From Tillus elongatus (Eukaryota; Arthropoda; Insecta; Coleoptera; Cleridae), in the NCBI GenBank assembly GCA_964006375.1, contig OZ023262.1, positions 88,237,654 to 88,301,653 on the forward strand: a stretch of 64,000 nucleotides of DNA, written 5' to 3'. A program made the translations under genes and the position numbers. The notes under the pieces were generated by a model. That model was not told the DNA's origin. It did not search any database and was given only the letters and a program-made list of their open reading frames with translations. Positions 51,804 to 64,000 of the stretch are shown here, one piece after another; position 1 is the stretch's first letter, and each line of letters opens with the position of its first letter.

Positions 51804-52530
51804 GTGTCACACCTATAACTAAAAAAATAATGGAACGATTTTGATAAAATTAGGTGACTACCTTCCTTTCGCGAGTGGCTTGGATAAGTTCGTTGGTCAG
51901 GAAAATCCACCCAGGTTTTCCCGGAAAATTTTGTGTTTTCTTTCAAAAAAAATCGAAAAAAGTTATATATCCGGAATTAACAAAGTAAGGGCAACAAAAA
52001 TTTTATACGCGCGTTTACATCATTATAGGTAAGCTACCTACCAAAATTTAGCTTTGTCAGTTAAAGGACAAAAAAGTTACAGGCATTTCAAGAAAAATAA
52101 ATTTGTATTTTCCTCAAAACGTCAAAGTCGCTATTTTAAACGTCAAAATTGGTAATATTTAGGCAATGAACCTAAAAATAATATAAGCTATGGAAGAAAA
52201 ATGTCTCAAGAACAATGTTTTACAAAGCCTGAAGTCTTAGTTTCAATCGTCATTGTCCTTCATTTTACTAAAATATTCCCAGAAAATTCATTTCAAGTAG
52301 ACCCTTTCTCTGATACTTTGGCAGTAGTGTTGGCTATAGAGTTTATCGGTTAATGGTATATCATTTTTGTCGAATTTTCGTAGAAAATATTCAAAGACCA
52401 ATATATCCGTTATTATGCAAGATACGGAAAAAAAATTTATACATTAATTATAGGGTGTCTTCAGCTACATCTTAAAAAATATTTCCACAATTACAGGGTG
52501 GCCCATAAGTCGTTGGTGATTAAAATTTTC
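51597..52530 (+). mobile_element. (TA)n-centred repeat, full copy plus third module
   Basis: Palindromic terminus, end module, TA array, second module (51800-52390), then 'gaccaatatatccgttattatgcaa' to 'ggcccataagtcgttggtga' (third module). The next element begins at 52535, giving a tandem arrangement. Confidence 0.82.
51730..51799. repeat. (TA)n microsatellite 20
   Basis: Pure TA array at the module junction. Confidence 0.97.
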
Positions 52531-52534
52531 TTTT

Positions 52535-53097
<563 letters not shown>

Positions 53098-53164
53098 ATA
53101 TCCTATCCAGAGTTTTTTTTCTTCTTCAACTGTTTTTGTTTTGACAGACATCTAAATTTTAATA

Positions 53165-54141
<977 letters not shown>

Positions 54142-54284
54142 ACTTAAAAATAAAACTGACGAAATATGTGTTCTAGGTCGCGCTGATTTTAATAATTTTT
54201 TTCAATCTTTAGAAGTTGCAAACTCCTTCCTCATTAATTTCTCTAACAAGGTAGTATTTTGGTTTTATGTCGACACAATAGTAT

Positions 54285-54765
54285 AAAAGTGTGGACGCAG
54301 CCAGTGCGATATGGTAGTGAATTTTCATAGAAATGATCTGACACCAAATATTTTTTATAACTTGTTTTATTGCAACATAGAAATAGAAATTTTGGTATAT
54401 GATTTCTTTGTAATATCGTAAACTTACGTATCATGTTTGGTTACCATAGCTTTCCTATTTTTTTTAATAAAAATTTTCTCCAAAAGAAAATTCAAAATTT
54501 TTCCGGAAAACCTGCGTCGATTTTCCTAGCTAACGAACCTATCCAAGCCACTTAGAAAAGAAAGGTAGGTGCCAAATTTTATAAAAAGCTGACTATTATT
54601 TTTTGAGTTATCGGTGTGACACATATAAATATATATAAACATATAGAAATTGAAACTGACCCCGCCAGGGGTCCCAGTTCGCGCTCATTTGAAGAATTTT
54701 TTTCAAAATTCAAAAGTCGGGATCTTCCTTTTGAGGAATTTTTTTAAAGAAAATTGATTAAAAGT
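54285..54765 (-). mobile_element. (TA)n-centred repeat with contracted array
   Basis: Dyad variant 'gtggacgcagccagtgcgat' (54291), reversed second module ('cctagctaacgaacctatc', 'gagttatcggtgtgacac'), only about 12 bp of TA-like sequence, then the reversed end module ('aaactgacccc', 'aaaagtcgggatcttcc') to 54765. Same layout as 18655-19253 without the long array. Confidence 0.78.
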
Positions 54766-55840
54766 AGTGAAAACCTTCTGATTTAAATTATCGCCCCTAA
54801 AATTTAACGTAAGAACAGTAAATGACGGTGTTTTGGTAGCAGCTGCTACACAAGCCCATCGTAACTACTGCGTTAAAACAAATTTAGGTAATTTTAAGTG
54901 TAGACATAAAGATATTTCTCTCTTTCAAGTCTGTGGTTCGCTTCTCTACTTTGTATTTTCTGACGTCAGCGGCAACACCTACATTTTCTTAATCATGTGA
55001 TATAACTCGAGTTCCAATGGTGGAATGACAAGTTTCACAGAATAAGGGTTGACAAAGATTAAATTCCTGATACATTAGATTTCCATTTAGGAAATCTGAC
55101 GGTTGATCTAATGAAACAGTGATGACGAAGCAGGGTCTGGAATTTAGGGTTAGATGAAAAGTTGGAGCTCTGATTTACCTCATTTCAGCACGATTATAAA
55201 TTCAAATAAACTGCGGTGCTACGTTAATGGAATTGAGTCTCTTTCTCATGAAATGTCTGTCCCTCAGAATGAATGATAAATAAACACTGTCCTTTTAGTA
55301 GGACAGGTGGTATATATTTTCTACAAACAACTGAATAGAAAGAATGAGCACAAACATGGATTATCATTCTACCGATAACGAACCTTTTGTATTCCAATAG
55401 TTAGTAGCTAACTTTTATGTACATGCACGGTGGATCAGGTTCATTCTATTTATAGGCCTCGATAAAACCGTAATAGTAGCGAATTTTTGTAGAAAATATT
55501 TGTTATTGAGCAGGACGTTATTTCTATATGTTTATATAGGGGCGCAGTGTCTATACTGACATCGGTGAGTTATGTCTCTAAAATTATCAAAAAAATTTGT
55601 TTTATACATATATGAAAAAGATTTTTTATAATTTTAAATATTTTCTACGAAAAGTCGTAAAAAACCCCATATGATGTTATCAAAAAGTTTACAATTTTCA
55701 AGATATTGACAATTTTATGAAAAAAATGAAAGCTGTCAAATTTTAAGATATTTTTCCCCACCACATGCAGAAAAAACATTTCCGTAATGTGATTCTTGTC
55801 CATGTAAATCCTCAATAATGGCGTTATCCGATCTATCGTT
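54766..55840. other. No recognised gene
   Basis: Slightly less AT-rich around 54900-55260, without ORFs I can support. Confidence 0.45.
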
Positions 55841-55857
55841 TCCTTTCTTTTTTCTAC

Positions 55858-57545
55858 TAGGCAATCAGTGTATCCGTTATATTCGGCAACGTTCTTTCCT
55901 AGTGGAAAAATTAATCAACAAACAGAAAACAAAGAAAATGTTGACGGAATCAACGACGTTTAGAAGAGAAAAATCGGAAAAAAAACTTTCTTTGCTTACC
56001 ATTTGAACCTAGAATTACGAGGGGTCTAGACAGAATTTTTAAAAAAGTCAATTTACAGTTAACATTTTCAACAACAAATACCTTAAAAAACTTTCTAGGT
56101 GACCCAAAAGACAAGGATAGCACGGACAAAATGTCGGGAATTTATGAAATAAGTTGTATATAAAAAACCCGCAACCACCAAAAATGTATGGCTACCTGAA
56201 AATTCATAAGCCAAATACACCGATGAGGCCAGTAGTTAGGTATGTTAATACACCTAATCATAAAATAACGAGCAAACTGGTCTCACTTATTAGAGAATAC
56301 AATTACTTTCCAAAATATTCAGTTAAGAAGTCACGTTTGATGTTTGTAGCATGTATTTTAAGATACCCCCTATTGAATGTTTACCTCTATTACAAAACGT
56401 TTTAATAGAAAAGAACGTAAATGTCATCAAAAGACAAGAAATAATGAATGTTTTAACGAATGTATAAAACAAAACTATTTTAAATTTAATAATAAAATTT
56501 ATATGCAAAATGGAGGCCTACCTATGGGTAGTTCGTTGTCACCTTAATTAGCCAACATATTTATGGAAAACTTAGAAAACCAAATTTGAACATCAGAACT
56601 TTCGCAAAATATTGTCTTTTGGTACAGATACGTAGATGATATTTTAGTATGTTTTCAAGGTAGTCATACAGAATTAAATGAATTTTTGACTTTTATTAAT
56701 AACTTTCATACAAACATTAAGTTTACTTTAGAAGAAGAAACTAACAGTTGTATAAATTTTTTAGACTTAACAATTAGAAAGTTAGAAAATAATGTATTTG
56801 ACTTTTCAATATATAAAAAACCAACTTACACTGACACAATCATACCATACGATTCATGTCACCCTTTTTCACAAAAGCTGTCAGCCTACCCTTCTACGAT
56901 ACATCGTGCATTTTCAATACCTGTCACAAAACAATTTTGAAAAACAAATTTCAATAATTAAGCAAACAGCATTTAACAATGGCTATTCTGTTAAAATAAT
57001 AGATAAAATGATTGAGAGAAAATAATACAAATTAGCGATTAATTTAATTTAAGACAACAAATACGTTTCGATAACTTATTTTGGAACCATTTCAGAAAAA
57101 ATTTCAAAAATTTTAAATACCTATACAAATACAAAGGTAGCTTTTAAATCTTACAACACGACGCGTGATTTACTATTTAACGCTAAAGAAAAATCTTGTT
57201 TCCTGACAAAAGCTGGAGTTTATAAATTAGCTTGTACACATTGTAACGCAATATACATAGGTCAAACTTCTATAAATTTTAACACTTGATACAAAGAACA
57301 TATTTCTGCATCAAGAAATAACCACGCTGACAAATCTACATTTGCAAAGCATATTTTTGATACAGAACATAGACCTACAGTAAATAACCGCATACAACTA
57401 CAACATTTTTATAATGACAAACGCAAACTAGACTCTTTTGAAGCTTTAAAAAGCAAAAAGCACACACACAACAATAGCTACCTTGTTTTAAACAAGCAAA
57501 CTGATTTAATAAATTCCCCTTTCTTGGATATTCTTCTTTCTAATT
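55858..57545 (+). pseudogene. Penelope-like retroelement, family A piece joined to family B
   Basis: 55858-56150 encodes the family A linker ('LVEKLINKQKTKKML') up to GIYEISC, with the GIY Tyr intact. At about 56152 it changes abruptly to family B RT sequence ('KMYGYLKIHKPNTPMRPVV'), which in a complete element lies well upstream of the GIY-YIG. Family B then continues: GLPMGSSLSP, catalytic YVDD (56629), 'FLDLTIRKLENN', GVYKLAC, AIYIGQTS and the downstream His block, ending near TAA 57545. Several stops and frameshifts (56545, 57024, 57290). Sister copy at 24690-26180. Confidence 0.85.
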
Positions 57546-58584
<1,039 letters not shown>

Positions 58585-58852
58585 TATCCGCCCGTAACTT
58601 TTTTGTCCTTAAATTTAGAGACCTAAATTGGTAAATGGTTTACTCTTTATAATACAAATACGCGTACCAAATTTGGTTGCCCTCACTTTGTTATTTCCGG
58701 AGATATGAATTTTTCTAGAAATAAAACACAAAATTTTCCGGGAAAACCTGGTCCTATTCTCCTGGCTAACGAAGCTTTCCAATCCACTTGCAAAAGGAAG
58801 GTAAGCACCAAATTTGATCAAGATCGGTCTATTATTTTTTGGGTTATCGGTA

Positions 58853-58942
<90 letters not shown>

Positions 58943-58980
58943 GATCTCCCCATTAGTGAATTTTTTAAGAAAATTCCATA
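58585..58980 (-). mobile_element. (TA)n-centred repeat with shortened end module
   Basis: Reversed second module ('acctaaattggtaaa', 'ggttgccctcactttgtta', 'ggctaacgaagctttcc'), TA array, then only 'ggatctccccattagtgaa' and the palindrome remnant. Mirror of the 52535-53097 arrangement, with the same truncated end module. Confidence 0.78.
58855..58938. repeat. (TA)n microsatellite 25
   Basis: Pure TA array. Confidence 0.97.
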
Positions 58981-58984
58981 AAAA

Positions 58985-59674
58985 AGAAAATTTGAATCAC
59001 CAATGACTTATGGGCCACCATGTAATTGTAGAAATATTTTTTAAGGTGTAGCTCAAGACACCCTATAATTAATGTATATTTTTTTCGTATCTTGCATAAT
59101 AACGGATATATTGATCTTTAAAGATTTTTTACGAAAATTCGACAAAAATTACATTAACCGATAAACTCTATAGCCAACACTACTGCCACAGTATCAGAGA
59201 AAGGGTCTATTTGAAATGAATTTTCTGGGAATACTTTAGTACAATGAATGAAGGACAATGACGATTGAAACTAAAACTTCAAGCTTTGTAAAACATTCTT
59301 CTTGAGACATTTTCCTTTGCTAGCTCATATTAGTTTCAGGTCCATTGCCTGAATATTACCAATTTTGGGGTTTTGAGGAAAACCCAAATTTAATTTTCTT
59401 CAAATGCCTCTAACTTTTTTGTCCTGTAACCTACAGAGATAAATTTTGGTAAATAACTTACCCATAATGATATAAACGCACGTACCAAATTTAGTTGCCC
59501 TTACTTTGTTAGTTCCGGAGATATACATTTTTTTCAAAAGAAAACATAGTTTTCCAGGAAAACTCCGGCGGATTTTTCTGGCTAACTAACTTATCCAAGC
59601 CACTTGCATAAGGAAGGCACTCACCAAGTTTTATTAAAATCGGTCCATTATTTTTTTAGTTATAGGTGTGACAC

Positions 59675-59766
<92 letters not shown>

Positions 59767-59870
59767 CTGAACCGACCTCGGATTTGGGTTCTAGGGGTCT
59801 TAAATAGCGCTCATTTGAAGAAATTTTTTCAAAATTCAAAAGTCGGGATCTCCTCATTAGTGAAATTTAT
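58985..59870 (-). mobile_element. Third module plus (TA)n-centred repeat, full copy
   Basis: Third module reversed (58990-59130), full second module reversed (59150-59679; 'tctgccac..tatcagagaaag', 'aacccaaatttaattttc', 'ccttactttgttagttcc'), TA array, end module reversed with the palindrome at 59855-59870. Reverse of 51597-52530 in layout. Confidence 0.82.
59680..59763. repeat. (TA)n microsatellite 26
   Basis: Pure TA array at the module junction. Confidence 0.97.
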
Positions 59871-60884
59871 TTAATATGTTATGAGATTTCGTCATAAGCC
59901 AAATTTTCCAGCAAAATATCACTAAAATTAAAGTTACTCAAGAAAGTGATTGGGGTTATATTGGATTATTTGTAATCTTTTGAAAATTTAGATTTATTCT
60001 AGTTTTTTAATCTGTAAAATTAAAATTGTTTGAAATAAATAATTATGAAATCAGTTATGAAGAACTACTTTGTTGACGCTTATTTAAGGAGCTGTATCCC
60101 GAACACGATGCATTACTGCTTTAGAAGTGCAAAGTAACACTTAGGGGACAGCTGTATGTAAGCTTGGGAGATATTGCATACTTTATCACGTCCTCTTAGT
60201 TGTAATAGGCATCGCGGTTTTATGCTCTAGAAATCACAATGAGGTTTTTTTTTCGGTAACAATAATTGGCGAAGCAATCACCACTGCTATGTGTAAAAGT
60301 GACACGTTTCGTATAGTTTGATCAATTCATATTAGGATAAAGTACAAGCAAAATTTTATGTCATATATTTAACCTATAAATTAAGTGCTCACCAACCTCT
60401 CTTTCATAAGAAAACCAATCTCACTTTGAAGACGTTAACGCTTTAAGTTTGCAAGGCCCCTCATTCATTAAATATAGATCGTATCTGAAAATTGGGAACT
60501 CCGATACCTGTCTGAGATAGCTTAACCACAAATTACACTCTCAAGACTTTGCTGAACGGAAATATTAATATTTTATGTAAGTTATTTTAAAAGAAAAATA
60601 TTCATTTCCCCAGTTTCAAATTTTACATTCACTTTTTAAAGAGAATGTAGGATGTATTGTGTTATCGATTGGCAATAAAATGTTTATGGTGCCAATAAAA
60701 CTTAATCCACTTGGATGAGAAATGTATAATTTGGGAACATTGAATAATATACATTACGACTGACGTGTGGAAAATTTACTGCCAAGATGGTGTAGATGTG
60801 CAAATCTATAAAAAAAGTCAGGTAGCATAAAGTGCTTTATGGTAGCGAATTTTCATAATAAAGCTTCTAATTTCAAATATCTAT
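59871..60884. other. No recognised gene
   Basis: No ORFs. A dyad variant 'agcataaagtgctttatggtag' sits near 60826. Confidence 0.45.
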
Positions 60885-61110
60885 GTTTTTTAGTGAATTT
60901 TCGTAAACAAATATCACTACTGGGGAGATACCGACCTTGGAATTTTTGAACAACTTTTTCAAGGGAGCGCGAGCGAGGACCCCCAGAACCCATATCAGGT
61001 CAGTTTCAATTTTTATATATTGGTATATATAGGAAGGTACGAGCCAAATTTTGTCAAAATCGGCTGATTATTTTTTGAGTTATCGGTGATTTGGACCATT
61101 TTTGGGAATT
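60885..61110 (+). mobile_element. (TA)n-centred repeat with a nearly absent array
   Basis: Palindrome-like start ('tagtgaattttcgtaaac'), end module ('gggagataccgacctt', 'gtcagtttcaatttttata'), then only 'ttggtatatatagg', then a reversed second-module piece ('aaatcggctgattattttttg'). The two modules are in opposite relative orientation here. Confidence 0.65.
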
Positions 61111-61505
61111 ACCCTTATTTGATTGATGACTTGGATGAGTTCGTTCATCAAGTAACGCCCAATTGTTCTAAACAAAAAATTAAAAAATAATTTTTAGAAC
61201 GCAATATCTCTCAAATACTTTAAGTGATTGAAACGAAAATTTACAACCCAAAAGAACATAGATAGACATGGTGGTATTCCAATTTTCAAGTCTTCTGAAC
61301 TAAGAAAAATAAAGTTAGTCTAAATTAACATTAAAATAATCCTCGACATCACTTCAAATTTTGTAATGCAATATCTACAATGTTGGAAAAAGACAGACGA
61401 TGTTTCCTATACTGCTAGGCTATTTAAATAAACGGTGGATAAAAGTCTAAACAATGGACGTTACAAGTATTATTGCAACATGTCGTAGAACATTGTGAAA
61501 CGTGC

Positions 61506-61636
61506 GATAGGGACGCCATCTCGGTGCGGAACCAGGTAGTATGGTGTCACGATCGCTCTAGTTAACACATGTTATAGATGGAGATATATGTACAATCAAC
61601 TAACAATTTTGTAAATTGTCAGACCTGGCCCATTTC
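61506..61636 (+). repeat. Dispersed repeat, partner of 3860-3990
   Basis: Direct-orientation copy of the 3860 segment; see that entry for the shared blocks. Confidence 0.65.
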
Positions 61637-61784
61637 TTTTATAATATTGGGACAATGTTTGCTTTCAAAAGTGCAAAATTTTCGCATGCGACAATGTTCT
61701 TTGCAAGTATCAAAACCTGCTCACAAAGTGAGAACGATACTAATAGATAAGTTACTAGACCTATCATTATTTATGCTTTGAAGG

Positions 61785-62175
61785 TAGTTTTATGCATGCA
61801 CAAAGGGAAGGAGGACCCCTCGTGTTTTGGGTGAGGGGGCAGAAACCCTCTTCGTCCTGGGGGTTCTTCTTCCCCTTCTGCATGCATAGAATCACCATCA
61901 ATGTATGAACCCCAGGAATTTTTTTATGTTCTAATGTATTTTCGTTGAGTGTATTTCCTGTTTATCAATTTCTTTGTTTAAGTTTTGTATCCAAATGACC
62001 GTATAAATGTTTATGATAGAGATCATGTTTTTGCTTACTCTTCTGTACCCTATTTTTACCGGTCCTAATTAAATAAGATAAAGTTTTATAACCTTTAATA
62101 TAAGGCTAAATCACTATAATATATTATTCTTATGAAAATTCACCACAATAACGCACATGCTGCGTCCCAAACATT
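61785..62175 (+). mobile_element. GCATGCAT-stem repeat (copy 2)
   Basis: Starts with a hairpin whose arms are 'tatgcatgcacaaaggg' and 'ccccttctgcatgcata' (near 61791-61887), a GC-rich loop between. Then 290 bp shared with 15735-16050 reversed, ending at the dyad 'aataacgcacatgctgcgtc' (62150). Confidence 0.72.
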
Positions 62176-62449
62176 TTTTTAGTTATCGCAGTGACACTTA
62201 AATATACAAACAAACAACAAAATAAACAAAAGACATGTTTATATATGTATACACAAAAAACCTCATTATTGATGTCTAATTAAATTATTTATGTATAGAT
62301 ACTTTTAAATAAAAACTGTATGTAAAAACGTACAAATTTGGAATGAATGGGCTCCACTGCCATCCGTGGCGAACTATACCATGTAACAAAGTTAAAAAAC
62401 AAAAGTATTGTAATGGGGGCGAGAAAAGTATTGTGGCTGTTTTAGGACT

Positions 62450-62561
62450 TTTTTAACAAAAAAATCTGTGGCTAATGATAGAAAACTTTCGAGGCTGTTG
62501 GTAGGTTGTAAGCTCGCCTCAAAAGATTTCTATCATTTGCCACAGATTTTTTGTTAAAAAA
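62450..62561. repeat. Long hairpin, about 47-bp arms
   Basis: Left arm 62450-62496 and right arm 62515-62561 are inverted with few mismatches (blocks 'aatctgtggc.aatgatagaaa' and 'gaggc'/'gcctc'), loop about 18 nt. A compact foldback or small MITE; no ORF. Confidence 0.85.
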
Positions 62562-62572
62562 ATGCTTATTAG

Positions 62573-62815
<243 letters not shown>

Positions 62816-63065
62816 ATTTTCGTAAAAAAAAATTGCTTAGATCATTTCTATTAAAAGTTACTATCATAGCGCACTTGCTGTGTCCAAACTTTTAATTATA
62901 ATTCTCTCCTCATTTTGAAAAATAAAGACACTTTGCTCGAGTGATTTTAATTTCTGTTTCTTCCGCCTGTAAACAGTCAGATTTTGTGGCACACTTTAAG
63001 AAAATTTCAAATTGTCCAGGTATAAAATAAAAGTCCCCTATGGGTTGAACTTTTTGGGGTGCGCT

Positions 63066-64000
<935 letters not shown>

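Overview
This is eukaryotic DNA, most likely from an arthropod and probably an insect. The evidence is the mobile-element community: Tc1/mariner elements, several families of Penelope-like retroelements (PLEs), CR1/Jockey-type LINEs, env-bearing LTR-retroelement 3' ends and a hAT-like element, all in AT-rich sequence full of (TA)n microsatellites. I see no operons, no ribosome binding sites and no intact host gene. Every recognisable coding stretch is a mobile-element relic carrying stops, frameshifts or deletions, so the window reads as a heterochromatin-like or gene-poor repeat graveyard. The species cannot be fixed from the sequence.

Layout. 0-2.6 kb: a hairpin-bearing repeat, a tandem array with a period of about 186 bp, and a tandem duplication around (TA)n. 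4.1-6.0 kb: a frameshifted LINE reverse transcriptase on the minus strand. 7.5-10.7 kb: (TA)n-centred repeats, one split by a hAT-like insertion that contains CGAATATTCG arrays. 11.2-13.0 kb: two PLE 3' halves as a head-to-head inverted repeat, each with a hammerhead ribozyme motif. 14.0-15.1 kb: an internally deleted transposase. 16.9-18.3 kb: another PLE. 21.0-23.9 kb: a 2.95-kb transposon with about 0.6-kb inverted repeats. 24.7-26.7 kb: a nearly readable PLE C-terminal half (reverse transcriptase plus GIY-YIG). 27.5-29.6 kb: a PLE hammerhead fragment next to a 1.9-kb mariner-like element. 30.1-34.1 kb: two env-like 3' ends of LTR retroelements in opposite orientation. 34.5-37.1 kb: a third PLE family with inverted termini, split by a LINE 3' end.

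37-45.6 kb is mostly repeats with little recognisable content. 45.6-46.9 kb: a complete but dead mariner. 47.3-48.9 kb: an unassigned element with about 0.44-kb inverted arms carrying repeated GTCAGTCA motifs. 49-55 kb: a dense run of (TA)n-centred repeats and a proline-tRNA-like sequence. 55.8-58.1 kb: a PLE that appears to join two families. 58.5-64 kb: more (TA)n-centred repeats, a long hairpin and paired repeat copies.

The dominant theme is one interspersed repeat system. It consists of a palindromic end (TTAGTGAATTTT...AAAATTCACTAA), a module of about 100 bp, a (TA)n array, and a module of up to about 600 bp. It is often combined with a second palindrome (ACGCA-GCAAG-TGCGT) that I count at more than 25 sites in both orientations. 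Palindromic ends, internal microsatellite, tandem repeats and no coding capacity resemble non-autonomous Helitron/Helentron-associated elements, but that assignment is inference. The best candidates for real biology are the PLE-linked hammerhead motifs (families A and C near canonical, family B altered at position 8), the GTCAGTCA inverted element and the palindromic repeat system.
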